Shown: in pieces, positions 9,002 through 17,029 of the stretch | Numbering within the stretch: position 1 is the stretch's first letter | Layout: each line of letters starts with the position of its first letter | Assembly: GCA_027483405.1 (NCBI GenBank) | Contig: JAIXUU010000057.1 | Location: forward strand, 1 to 35,047 | Direction: 5' to 3' | Source: Planctomyces sp. | GTDB lineage: Bacteria > Planctomycetota > Planctomycetia > Planctomycetales > Planctomycetaceae | Length of the DNA stretch: 35,047 bases | Program-made: the position numbers and the translations under genes | Notes under the pieces: model-generated | The model's database searches: none | Told to the model about the DNA's origin: nothing | What the model saw: the letters and a program-made list of their open reading frames with translations, nothing else

Positions 9002-9457
9002 ATGTCGGACGAATTGACATTCATGATGGGGCAGTTTCCGGCCCGGATACCGACCGACCGCAACTATGTGGCCACACACTTCTGGCTTCAGTCGATTGGG
9101 CCCGAGCTTTATCGCGTCGGGTTTACAGCTTATGCCGTCCGACTCCTGCAGGATGTCTATTTTCTCGACTGGTCCATCAGTGATGGTGCCATGGTTAGTA
9201 AAAAAGCCGAGATCGGCGAGATCGAGAGTTCCAAAGCCCTGAGTACCATGTACTCGGCAGAAGCGGGCGAGATTGTGCGCATCAACCCCGTCGTGGCGGC
9301 CGATCCCAGTGCCATCAATGCCGATTCTTATGGCGAAGGCTGGCTCTATGAACTGCGAACCACAGCCAGTTTGTTGAGTGCAGCCGAATACATGGATGTG
9401 CTCGCTGCGAGTTGGGAAAAAACGCAGGCCATCATCAAGGGGCAGATGAATCAGTAG
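9002..9457 (+). CDS. GcvH-like lipoyl-carrier protein
   Basis: A 151-residue cytosolic protein resembling glycine cleavage H protein. Seen: GFTAYAVRLLQDVYFLDW, which aligns with the family's G-T-YA-LGD motif; the lipoylation site K78 in GEIESSKALS (family ESVKA); AEAGEIVRIN; and DSYGEGWLYEL near the C-terminus (family PYGEGWL). It is longer than usual H proteins (about 125-130), with extra residues at both ends. No gcvT or gcvP is in the window; the neighbours are a two-cluster Fe-S protein 264 bp downstream and, further upstream, lpdA. A role as H protein of glycine cleavage, or as a dedicated lipoate-binding protein (LbpA-like), are both possible. Lipoylation is inferred from the conserved lysine. 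Confidence 0.85.
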   Translation: MSDELTFMMGQFPARIPTDRNYVATHFWLQSIGPELYRVGFTAYAVRLLQDVYFLDWSISDGAMVSKKAEIGEIESSKALSTMYSAEAGEIVRINPVVAADPSAINADSYGEGWLYELRTTASLLSAAEYMDVLAASWEKTQAIIKGQMNQ

Positions 9458-9721
9458 TCACCAATTCGCCTTCTGAGTTGTGGGTGGAAACGAACAGGTG
9501 ACGGAAAAGGATGCGGTGTCGAATTGCCATTGGTGGCATGGTTCGACATGATCAATGTGTCGAAAACATCCGGGTGACGAGAGCCTTCTCAACACCTCCA
9601 TGATGTCGGAGCCAACCGACCATTCCCGTAAAATATGTCAGATCTCAACCGTGATGCAGCCGAATGATCAGGCTGTGCACACGATCTTGATGGCCAGACA
9701 GTCGCATGTCGGAGAAGTGAT

Positions 9722-10828
9722 ATGGCTTCAGGAAAACTGACAGTCGTGATCTCACAGGCACCGGGCAAAAACCCGGTCAAAAGAGCCCTGGAAGAAGACA
9801 TCGCTGTCCAGCTTATGCTGGGTGGTCAGGTCGATGTCTCGGTCATTCCTCACCTGTACGATCTCCCTGCCGATCATACAGGACTCATGTTTTTGCGATC
9901 GCTCCCGGGCCACTTTGTGATTCTTTCGTGGCTTTATCCACGAGCGGCCCACTGGGTTCTGGATCGTCAGAAAATTGAGGGACAACTGGGGAAGACCCGT
10001 CTTGTAGATGAAGACGAGGACGAAGCGGAAACCGATGCCGACTCGGCAGAGATTCTGGCAGAAATGAACGGAGCCCATGCCGAAGCTGCCGGTGAAGACC
10101 ATGGAAAGTCGTCTCGCACCATCTGGTCCATCGACCTGAGAGTCCGGTCAGATGCTGCGGCCTACCTCGAAGAGATTCAGCGGATTGCCGCCGAACTGGC
10201 CGTCCCTGTCGTTTCTTTGGGATTGTCCTTTCCCTCAAAAGCAGCGCCTCTAAAGGCTTCTGTGGATTTGCCTGTCATCACGCCGCCAGTTCATTCCATG
10301 GCCAACGGCAGTTCCGAGGCGAATGGTGCTGCCGCATTGCCAATACCCGTTCATGTAGGTACCGAAGAGCTGACAAAGCGGCGCTGGTATCCCGTGATTG
10401 ATTACAGCCGCTGTACCAACTGCATGGAGTGCATCGACTTTTGCCTCTTTGGTGTTTATGGCGTGGATGCACTCGACCGGATTCTCGTTGAGCAGCAGGA
10501 TAGCTGCAAAAAAGGTTGCCCGGCCTGCAGCAGAGTTTGCCCCGCCAATGCAATTATCTTTCCCGAACACAAGACAGCGGCGATCGCTGGTGCCGATGGT
10601 GACGGCCCGGCAGCCTTCAAGGTCGATCTGTCGAAGCTCTTTGGCGGAGGGAACGATTCCGCCGAATCGGCCCTCGAAATGGCTGTCAAAGAACGCGATC
10701 AGGAACTTGTCGCCGATGGTCGAGAAGCTGTCGGTATGAAGGTGGGCATCCCCAAGCGGCAGGAAGGAAAAGCCCAGTCTCCACGCGACAATCTCGACGA
10801 CCTCCTCGACAGCCTTGACAGCTTTTAA
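9722..10828 (+). CDS. Two-[4Fe-4S] ferredoxin-type protein with an N-terminal domain of unknown function
   Basis: A 368-residue cytosolic protein. A GGAG ribosome site 7 nt before ATG 9722 fixes the start. Residues 1-90 form a globular domain of unknown type, followed by an acidic linker (DEDEDEAETD near 97-106) and a small alpha/beta segment (WSIDLRVRSDAAAYLEEIQ). The Fe-S domain has C231, C234, C237, C241 (CTNCMECIDFC) and C262, C266, C269, C273 (CKKGCPACSRVCP), enough for two [4Fe-4S] clusters; the second has CX3CX2CX3C spacing. The last 70 residues are charged and helical. It follows the GcvH-like gene on the same strand and ends at a hairpin. An electron-transfer role is inferred; the partner is unknown. 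Confidence 0.8.
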   Translation: MASGKLTVVISQAPGKNPVKRALEEDIAVQLMLGGQVDVSVIPHLYDLPADHTGLMFLRSLPGHFVILSWLYPRAAHWVLDRQKIEGQLGKTRLVDEDEDEAETDADSAEILAEMNGAHAEAAGEDHGKSSRTIWSIDLRVRSDAAAYLEEIQRIAAELAVPVVSLGLSFPSKAAPLKASVDLPVITPPVHSMANGSSEANGAAALPIPVHVGTEELTKRRWYPVIDYSRCTNCMECIDFCLFGVYGVDALDRILVEQQDSCKKGCPACSRVCPANAIIFPEHKTAAIAGADGDGPAAFKVDLSKLFGGGNDSAESALEMAVKERDQELVADGREAVGMKVGIPKRQEGKAQSPRDNLDDLLDSLDSF

Positions 10829-10952
10829 CCAGACTTGTGTCAGTGTGGCAGTGGATGAAAGTCTGTAGTTGAGCAAAGCGTGTCGATTGCGTTGTCAGGG
10901 CGTGGAAGATCATCGTCGCATGCACTTCGATTCGATGCTCGCTAAACAATAA

Positions 10953-10980
10953 CTCCCGGTGATTTTGCAATCACCGGGAG
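10953..10980 (-). terminator. Hairpin between convergent genes (terminator, possibly bidirectional)
   Basis: A perfect 12-bp stem, CTCCCGGTGATT (10953-10964) and AATCACCGGGAG (10969-10980), with a 4-nt loop. On the minus strand it is followed by TTATTGTTTA, fitting termination of the DUF4142 gene that ends at 11038. On the plus strand there is no T-run, but the position also suits the end of the Fe-S gene. Confidence 0.7.
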
Positions 10981-11037
10981 CCTTGATGCCCATCATGATG
11001 TCTGAACAGTACAGGAGCCTTTAAGCCCCTGTGGCAG

Positions 11038-12036
11038 CTACTTCTGATTCACTTCCTGCATCAGATTCTTGGCAATCTGCAGATGCTTTTGTGTGGTCGC
11101 TTTGGCTTCCACAACGAACTGCTGCAGCTCTCCGGACGTATGCTTTTCGAGCGCTGTTAGCTGTGCCAGCATCCCCATGTGCATCCCGGCCTGGATTCCC
11201 AGAAAAGCCTCATCAATCTGCTTGTTTTCCTTGGCTTCCATCAGTTCGGCAATCGCCAGGTTCAGGCATTCCTGAGTGGCTTCCTGATGAATCTGCAGAA
11301 ACTGGTCCCCTTCACTGGTTTTGCCAGCATACTGCGGCTGAAGCACAACTCGGTTTCGATAACCAACGACCTGTCGTCCGGTAGCAGGCCCATTGGGTGT
11401 CAAATCAACATTGACTCCCGTTGTCCGCTCAATCTGACGTTCGGTTCTTTCGTTCTGACGTTCCACACGCCGCTGGGCCTGAGTCGCGGGAACGGGAGTC
11501 GTGACAACTTCCGTCGCCACAAATGTGGCGGGCCGAGGTTGTTCCGACTGTGTGGTCTGGGTCATTTTCATGGCCTGAAGCTTCTGGACGGCTTTTTGAT
11601 GGTCGGCCACAAGCTGTTCGGCAAACTTCTTCACCTTCTCGTTTTGAAGTTCGTTTTCAATGTACTTGCTCAGCTCGACTTCTTCCTGATTTTTGAGAAT
11701 CAGGCAATTGAGAATATGCGATTCGATATTCATCGCAGGCTGTTGTACCGCTCTCGCATTGACGCCTGGGCGTTCCTGCCCGGCCACCAGTTGCGTACCG
11801 GGTGTGTAGACATTACCAGGGATCCGATCGACCTGATTGGGATCAATGGCCGTCGTACCCCGCGGTGGAGTATTAGTCTGCACCTGGACATTGCCGATCG
11901 GTGTTTCGACGTTGGTGACGTTCTTCGTCGGAGGAGTGACATTTGCTGGCGTTGAAGCGCTCTTGGCCTGTGCCAAGGCTGTGGTTGCGAGGCCAATCGA
12001 TAAGCCTGTCGTAAGAATTGTCTTGAAAACGTGCAT
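11038..12036 (-). CDS. Secreted DUF4142-family protein
   Basis: From ATG 12036 the product is 332 residues and starts with a signal peptide MHVFKTILTTGLSIGLATTA ending LAQA. The frame is open 80 codons further upstream, but GGAGG lies 6 nt before 12036. After a Pro/Thr/Asn-rich stretch come two helical segments typical of DUF4142 (ferritin-like helical bundle): ILNCLILKNQEEVELSKYIE...KKFAEQLVADHQKAV, and near the C-terminus IAELMEAKENKQIDEAFLG...HMGMLAQLTALEKHTSGELQ. About 100 residues rich in Arg, Thr, Gln and Pro separate them, an insertion not usual in the compact family. Location is extracytoplasmic and function is unknown. Confidence 0.8.
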   Translation of the reverse strand: MHVFKTILTTGLSIGLATTALAQAKSASTPANVTPPTKNVTNVETPIGNVQVQTNTPPRGTTAIDPNQVDRIPGNVYTPGTQLVAGQERPGVNARAVQQPAMNIESHILNCLILKNQEEVELSKYIENELQNEKVKKFAEQLVADHQKAVQKLQAMKMTQTTQSEQPRPATFVATEVVTTPVPATQAQRRVERQNERTERQIERTTGVNVDLTPNGPATGRQVVGYRNRVVLQPQYAGKTSEGDQFLQIHQEATQECLNLAIAELMEAKENKQIDEAFLGIQAGMHMGMLAQLTALEKHTSGELQQFVVEAKATTQKHLQIAKNLMQEVNQK

Positions 12037-12490
12037 GCTGAACCTCCAGTGATCAAAGCAAAACAAAATCGCCACTCCTCGATGATGCACCCAACATGAG
12101 CAATCATCCGGTATCTCATGGAGAGGCGAATTGTGCGGAGGTCTATGTCGCAACATACATGCCGCAAGCCATTCTCGAAGTGATGGTTGAGGCCATTCGA
12201 CGGGCTTTTGACGTGAGATGGCTCGCCTGATGGATGAACCATCGGTTGGCACGATTTCGTTTAACGCAACGAACAAGGGGATTTACGCAATCGCTGAGAG
12301 TTGATTTCCAGAGTCTTCAGAATCTTGGGCGAAGTGAACTTCAGGCACTTCATCAAAAGTCTCCCTGAGAAGATCTTCATGAGAAGTGAAGGGCGATCAA
12401 CCACTCAACAAGATCGATTGAGACGGCAGCCTGCGTGTCGGTCGCCTGGCGATCATGGTTGCTGCCGGCCTTGATGTCCTCTCGAATAAT
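12037..12490. other. Intergenic region without a visible gene
   Basis: The region separates the DUF4142 gene start from the stop of the esterase gene, both on the minus strand. It should carry the DUF4142 promoter and possibly the esterase terminator. Near 12425-12475 there is a 7-bp CGGCAGC/GCTGCCG pair with a long loop, too weak to call. I see no ORF with coding character, tRNA or repeat. Confidence 0.4.
12043..12047 (-). promoter_or_regulatory. Shine-Dalgarno site for the DUF4142 gene
   Basis: GGAGG on the minus strand, 6 nt before ATG 12036. It decides this start over the longer open frame that begins at 12276. Confidence 0.75.
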
Positions 12491-13843
12491 TCAAGGAGTG
12501 GTCGATTTGGGCAGCATGAGATCCGCATAGTTCAGGATGCCGGTCCAGAAATCGTTCGTGAGTGTGTGCTTTTCTGGCAGCCGCAATTGCAGCAGCTCGC
12601 CCACTTTGCCACGTTGAATCTCCGCGACTGAAGTGATCAGTCCCGATCCGACCAGGCCGGTTTTCCCGAGCAGCTTCCAGACGGGGTCAATTGCCTTAAG
12701 CGTTTCCAGCGATCTGGGAAAGTTGGCCCACGCGTCCTGATCGCCTTCGGTATCGAGCAATAATCGCGGCGCCACGAGCGAAGCCACCGCATGCTGATCG
12801 AAAGGAATCCGTGGCTCGTTTCCGCCAAATTTCTTGAACTCGCCACAGAACCAATGGGGGAACACTCGATTGATTCGTTCGACAGTCTCCTGATTATTCT
12901 CCCGGCTCAAAGCCATGCCACCCGTTCCCGATTGATGGGGCACCACCAGGGCAATTCGTTCATCCATAGCAGCAGCAAACAGGACGGTTTTCCCCCGGCG
13001 GGAATGACCCAGTAGACAAATACGCCGCGGATCAAGCTGTGGTTCCTGAGCCAGTTGATCGACGCAACGCAGCAGCCCCCAGGCCCACAGGGCAATTGTG
13101 GCGGGTTGTGAGCCTGCGGGAACCTGGTCGCTTTTCAGATAAGGAAACAGGCCATCGGTCCACTCATTCTTGTCGGCTTTGGTGTCACTTTCGTGGTAGG
13201 TCGCAAAGGCATAACCTCGGTCGATCACCTGCTCGACACACCAGAAATCGGCCTGTCCACCACGCTGCCCGATCCATTCTTTCTTCGAGCAATAGCGATC
13301 GGTATGAATGGTCGTCTGCGGATCTGTTGTGACGTTGGCGTTACCACAATAGTTAAGCGTCAGGAAGACCGGGATTTTTCCGGCCGGGTGGCGGTTGGGA
13401 ATCCAGAGTGCCAGGCGGATCTCAGGAGCCTCTGGAGGAAGCTGAGTGAATTTGAGGCTGATCTCTTTGAGCGTGGCCTTGCCAGCCAGAGCATCGGGAA
13501 CCGTTTTCGTGACAGTGGCTGTGAATGGCTGTGGAGCCGGGAGATACCCGAACATTTCGCGCTGGATAAGTTCCTGGAGTTCTGGCCGCCGCCGCTTCAT
13601 CCAGTCCTCAGGTGTTTTGACTGGTGCGCCATTCTTCAGCTTCAAAAGCTCAGGGAGTGCTGTCGATTCGGGATATGCGTCCCAATTGATCGTGGGAGTA
13701 CCTGGGGATGCCTCGGAAGTGCCAACCTGAGAATTTGTGGACAAGGGTTCCGCACTTTCTACCGCTGTCGCCAGGAGACACAGCCACAGCACGGGAACAA
13801 CAGAGTTCTTTAAATCGAGCTTTATGGAAACTAAGTTTTTCAT
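12491..13843 (-). CDS. Secreted CE15-type carbohydrate esterase (glucuronoyl esterase-like)
   Basis: An alpha/beta hydrolase, 450 residues from ATG 13843, which has GAGG 6 nt upstream; ATG 13855 is possible. The signal peptide is VVPVLWLCLLATAVESA. The nucleophile S281 lies in LLGHSRRGKTVL, matching the CE15 GxSRxGK motif, and the catalytic histidine is H351 in PFDQHAVASLVAPRLLL. The position of the canonical Glu two residues before SGxGG is a glutamine (VPHQSGTGG). Bacterial CE15 members often lack that Glu and use an acid in a later loop; the DTEGDQDAWAN segment offers candidates. Family members cleave ester bonds between lignin and 4-O-methyl-glucuronic acid on xylan. The substrate here is inferred. 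No other polysaccharide-degrading genes are adjacent. Confidence 0.85.
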   Translation of the reverse strand: MKNLVSIKLDLKNSVVPVLWLCLLATAVESAEPLSTNSQVGTSEASPGTPTINWDAYPESTALPELLKLKNGAPVKTPEDWMKRRRPELQELIQREMFGYLPAPQPFTATVTKTVPDALAGKATLKEISLKFTQLPPEAPEIRLALWIPNRHPAGKIPVFLTLNYCGNANVTTDPQTTIHTDRYCSKKEWIGQRGGQADFWCVEQVIDRGYAFATYHESDTKADKNEWTDGLFPYLKSDQVPAGSQPATIALWAWGLLRCVDQLAQEPQLDPRRICLLGHSRRGKTVLFAAAMDERIALVVPHQSGTGGMALSRENNQETVERINRVFPHWFCGEFKKFGGNEPRIPFDQHAVASLVAPRLLLDTEGDQDAWANFPRSLETLKAIDPVWKLLGKTGLVGSGLITSVAEIQRGKVGELLQLRLPEKHTLTNDFWTGILNYADLMLPKSTTP

Positions 13844-14219
13844 CGTGGGCCTCATGTCAGCAGGGAAGTCAATCGCGATAGGTACTGCCCGGAATCGTGA
13901 TCTGAAGTGTGCCAAATTCCAGATCGCGGCGAAAGAAGGCAGCCTTCAAAGCGGCGCGATCAGAAAATCAGGCTGCGGCAAGCCTCTTTGGCATATGTGA
14001 AAACTGACGCCTGGCAGCGTTGTATGCAGAAAATGACGACGAAACATTCCCGCCAATTTCGACTCGCCAAGTGGTTGAGAGTAGCGAAACGACGCAGAAT
14101 GGAGCAAACTTTCGTGCACAAGATCATTGTCGAAATCAGCCATTCGAGGCCGTTTGGCTGAGCGATAATGATGCCAGACAATTTTGCTGGACCACCTATC
14201 AGGGAACTGCGGGCTCAAT
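13844..14219. other. Divergent promoter region between the CE15 gene and cdsA
   Basis: About 376 bp between divergently oriented genes, so it must carry both promoters. Short open frames exist on both strands, but their products lack any recognisable feature and have no good ribosome sites. No clear hairpin, repeat or RNA gene is seen. Confidence 0.4.
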
Positions 14220-15131
14220 ATGCTTCGATGGCGGCTGGCCATGTCTGCCGTGCTGATTCCACTTCTGGCGGGGATCTTCGCACTCGATCATTCCTTCGGA
14301 AGCTCAGCACCCATTCTGCTGGTCTTTGGCTGCGTGCTGGCTTATCGCGGGGCCGATGAACTGTGCGATCTTCTGCATACCCGAAACTTCACACCCCATC
14401 GATTCACGGTGTGTGCATTGAGCATGCTGGTGACATCGGCTGCCTGGTTTGGCCGATCGAGGATCTTTCCCATCGATGTGCCTGATGATGGCAACACGCT
14501 GGCGCAAGTCATGCTGGCCTATTCGCTATCCATTCTGATCATGTTCTTTGTCTCGGCGTACCGGTATCGCGAGCCGGGCAAGAGTATGGAAACGCTTGGT
14601 GCCGAGTTGATGATTGTCAGCTATGTGGGTGTGCTCCTGGGGGTCTGTGCCCAGTTGCGTTGGGTGGCAGGTGCGGAGGCTGGTTATCTGGTGATGGGAT
14701 CCCTCGTCATTGTGACAAAAGCCGGCGATGCAGGTGCGTATACACTGGGCCGGCTGTTCGGACGCCGAAAGCTCGTGCCGTTGCTTTCTCCGGGCAAGAC
14801 GTATGCCGGCGCTGGTGGTGCCCTCCTGGGTTCGGCACTGGGGGCTTACTTGTGGCTCACCTTTGCGACCCCATTTTTCAATGCAACATGGCAACCGCCG
14901 GAGTGGTACTGGACAGTCCTCTATGGTGTGATTATCGGGATTGTCGGACTGATTGGCGATCTCTGCGAATCGCTGATCAAACGGGATGTCGGCAAGAAAG
15001 ATTCCGCAGGACTGCTCCCAGGATTTGGCGGCTTACTCGACTTGCTGGACAGCATTATTTACTCCGCACCAGTGGCCTACATTCTGTGGAAGGCCATCCC
15101 CCTGGCGACCTGGAAAATCCCCGGAGCCTGA
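14220..15131 (+). CDS. cdsA: Phosphatidate cytidylyltransferase
   Basis: An integral membrane enzyme making CDP-diacylglycerol from phosphatidic acid and CTP, the branch point of phospholipid synthesis. From ATG 14220 it has 303 residues; an upstream TTG at 14184 is less likely. Hydrophobic segments run through the whole protein. Signature regions are GDAGAYTLGRLFGRRKLVPLLSPGKTY and, near the C-terminus, the CdsA motif with SLIKRDVGKKDSAG, LLPGFGG and LLDLLDS. In the standard motif the glycines are preceded by His (PGHGG) and the aspartate is followed by Arg (DR); here Phe and Leu take those places. The core Lys/Asp residues are kept, so activity is expected. It is monocistronic in appearance. 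Confidence 0.92.
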   Translation: MLRWRLAMSAVLIPLLAGIFALDHSFGSSAPILLVFGCVLAYRGADELCDLLHTRNFTPHRFTVCALSMLVTSAAWFGRSRIFPIDVPDDGNTLAQVMLAYSLSILIMFFVSAYRYREPGKSMETLGAELMIVSYVGVLLGVCAQLRWVAGAEAGYLVMGSLVIVTKAGDAGAYTLGRLFGRRKLVPLLSPGKTYAGAGGALLGSALGAYLWLTFATPFFNATWQPPEWYWTVLYGVIIGIVGLIGDLCESLIKRDVGKKDSAGLLPGFGGLLDLLDSIIYSAPVAYILWKAIPLATWKIPGA

Positions 15132-15206
15132 TGTCATTGCTGACTGATAGCACCCTTCAAGCGATCTCGCTCATCATCGGCAGGACACGCATATGGCGCA
15201 GCTGCT

Positions 15207-15232
15207 TGTTGTCGTGAAGAGTCACGACAACA
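15207..15232. repeat. Perfect inverted repeat between convergent genes
   Basis: An 11-bp stem (TGTTGTCGTGA with TCACGACAACA) around a 4-nt AGAG loop, lying between the ends of cdsA and the TIM-barrel gene. No T-run follows on either strand, so a rho-independent terminator is not clear; it may be a structured RNA end or a REP-like element. Confidence 0.55.
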
Positions 15233-15294
15233 CGGGTATGGCGAATTCGGCACGAGTTGGCCGGGCCACCCTAAGAGGACAGCGATCTGTGTGC

Positions 15295-15320
15295 CATGCT
15301 TGCAGCTTTGGACAAGCATG
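15295..15320. repeat. Second intergenic hairpin
   Basis: CATGCTTG (15295-15302) pairs with CAAGCATG (15313-15320) around a 10-nt loop. It lies 62 bp after the first inverted repeat in the same 248-bp gap, making this a two-hairpin intergenic element. Confidence 0.45.
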
Positions 15321-15379
15321 TCTTCACAACCGGCAACGCGCAATTGCTTCCTGGGAACCGTATGACTTCCAGGATGCGA

Positions 15380-16333
15380 TTACAACTGGCTCAGGAACTC
15401 AAACGATTCCTGCAGCACCTGTGGGGCCATATAAGAATGCCTGCTCAGTTCGACATGCAGGCCACCCTGGTACGAGATCTCGCGAAAGGCCTGCATGACG
15501 GCGGCGAAATCGATTTCACCTTCTCCAAAACGCAAGTGCTCATGCACACCACGCCGCATGTCTTCAAGGTGGACATTCACGATCCGCGGGCCCCATTCCA
15601 ATAGATGCGGGATGACCAGCAGTTCGGTCTGCCGCCGACGGAGTGAGCAGGTCTCGGCAGTTGTAATACGCTCCTGTTTCTGTCCTGCTTCTGATCGCGA
15701 TGTTGATTCTGAAAGCACGGATTTCGCATTCATCACAGGCTTCTCCACGCAGTACAGATGCCCGACATCGATTGTTAAATCGAGATTGGGCTGCCCGACC
15801 CGCTCATCCAGTTCGCGAAAGTCGGCCATCGTTTCGATAAACATGCCAGGTTCGGGTTCGAATCCGAGCTTGATCCCATAATGGGCTGCATGCTGGCAGA
15901 CTTCGCGAACTCCCTCCGCGAGGATCTCCATCGTCTTCTCGCGCGGCCAGGGTTCTCGAAGGATTCCCGACCAGAACGAGACGCAGTCGGCTTCAAGGTC
16001 ATCCGCAAGATGAATCGCCCGCTTCAAAAAATCAATGCGTCGCTGGCGGGCTCGGGCATCACCGCTGATGAGTGTCGGCTCATGCTTTTTGAGAGGATCC
16101 AGAAGGAACCGCGCACCGGTTTCAATCACACACGAAAGGCCGAGCTTCTTGAGTGCCCGCTGATATCGCTCGAGCTGCCGGGGAAAATCGACCGCAAAAG
16201 GATCCAGACAGTGATGATCGACCGTAATCGCCACCGAGCGATAACCCGCTTTGGCAATCAGTTCCAGTGCGTCTTCCCAGCGGTGATCACTCAGCCCGTT
16301 CGTATTATAACCCAGCTTCATCAGGAGGCTCAT
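15380..16333 (-). CDS. Sugar phosphate isomerase/epimerase-like TIM-barrel protein
   Basis: A 317-residue cytosolic protein of the xylose isomerase-like/AP-endonuclease 2 superfamily. Seen: KLGYNTNGL at the N-terminus (first strand), FWSGIL, LGFEPEPGMFIET (metal-binding Glu on a strand), LTIDVGHLYC (Asp and His), VNVHLEDMRRGVHEHLRFGEGEID (His/Glu and the typical 'GEG-ID' strand), and LHVELSRHS. These are the usual metal-site positions of the family. There is an insertion of about 30 polar residues after GHLYC (VLSESTSRSEAGQK). The substrate cannot be told from sequence. It follows the DUF3592 gene after 83 bp on the same strand and could be co-transcribed. The start is the ATG at 16333; no clear ribosome site was found. 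Confidence 0.75.
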   Translation of the reverse strand: MSLLMKLGYNTNGLSDHRWEDALELIAKAGYRSVAITVDHHCLDPFAVDFPRQLERYQRALKKLGLSCVIETGARFLLDPLKKHEPTLISGDARARQRRIDFLKRAIHLADDLEADCVSFWSGILREPWPREKTMEILAEGVREVCQHAAHYGIKLGFEPEPGMFIETMADFRELDERVGQPNLDLTIDVGHLYCVEKPVMNAKSVLSESTSRSEAGQKQERITTAETCSLRRRQTELLVIPHLLEWGPRIVNVHLEDMRRGVHEHLRFGEGEIDFAAVMQAFREISYQGGLHVELSRHSYMAPQVLQESFEFLSQL

Positions 16334-16416
16334 TTCGAGAGTTGGTGACCGCTGAAAATCTCACTCAGCAGCCATTTGTATTGCTGTTCATCACGACGTA
16401 CTCATCACAGATCGAA

Positions 16417-17004
16417 TCAGCAGTTGTGACGCACCGGAACCAGATCGGCAAGAGGATTCGATCTGGATGCCGAGAGGACTGCTGCCATCAGCCTGTCACT
16501 TTCTCGATCTGAACCACCCGGATCAAAAGCCTCTTCGCGTAAAGATATTCCACTTGCCGCGAGATCCAGGAGTGGATCGGCAGCCCGCATGTTCTGCATC
16601 TCCTGCTGGACGACAAACACCACGATCACCGTACCGATCACAATCATCCCCACCAGAACGACCAGCACCCAATCCCTGCGGACAGTCGCCTGCTCGGGAT
16701 GCCCGATGGGGTACAGCACTGTAATCGATTGCCCGATTTTGTGAGCCGGTGGCCGGAAAGCCATCACGTCTTCAATCTCATGCACACCGTCTTCCGTCTC
16801 GAACTGGAAGACACTTTTCGTCATGAGATCGCCTTCGCTGTCCCGATGAGTCAATTGCCGCACGACCGTCGCATTGACTGAGACTTGCGACATGCGTTTT
16901 AACAACTGATGAATCAGCGAGATGGCTCCCACACAGGCCATCAAAGCGGGTATGCCCAGCTTGAACGCCAGTATCCAATCCCAGTTCAGGCCCAGAAACG
17001 GCAT
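16417..17004 (-). CDS. DUF3592-like membrane protein
   Basis: From ATG 17004 the protein has 195 residues; GGAG lies about 9 nt upstream, and the longer open frame would overlap the end of moaA. There are two hydrophobic segments: about 10-32 (ILAFKLGIPALMACVGAISLI) and about 110-135 (VLVVLVGMIVIGTVIVVFVV). Between them is a beta-rich extracytoplasmic domain (VNATVVRQLTHRDSEGD, FQFETEDGVHEIED, GQSITVLYPIGHPEQATV) typical of DUF3592. The C-terminal tail is charged and probably cytoplasmic. It lies 25 bp after moaA on the same strand and is probably co-transcribed. Its function is unknown and a link to molybdopterin synthesis is not implied. Confidence 0.7.
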   Translation of the reverse strand: MPFLGLNWDWILAFKLGIPALMACVGAISLIHQLLKRMSQVSVNATVVRQLTHRDSEGDLMTKSVFQFETEDGVHEIEDVMAFRPPAHKIGQSITVLYPIGHPEQATVRRDWVLVVLVGMIVIGTVIVVFVVQQEMQNMRAADPLLDLAASGISLREEAFDPGGSDRESDRLMAAVLSASRSNPLADLVPVRHNC

Positions 17005-17029
17005 GATTTGATCTCCCTGCGGAATGGCC

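Noticed and set aside
9555-9740. Short plus-strand ORF between the GcvH-like and Fe-S genes
   Set aside because: It overlaps the start and ribosome site of the Fe-S gene in another frame and has no recognisable content.
12243-12262. TTGGCACGATTTCG resembling a sigma-54 -24 element
   Set aside because: The required GC at the -12 spacing is absent and the nearest downstream gene on that strand is over 1.9 kb away.
15193-15604. Plus-strand ORFs of about 100 codons overlapping the intergenic hairpins
   Set aside because: They run into the antisense strand of the TIM-barrel gene, contain the hairpins and have no motif or ribosome site.
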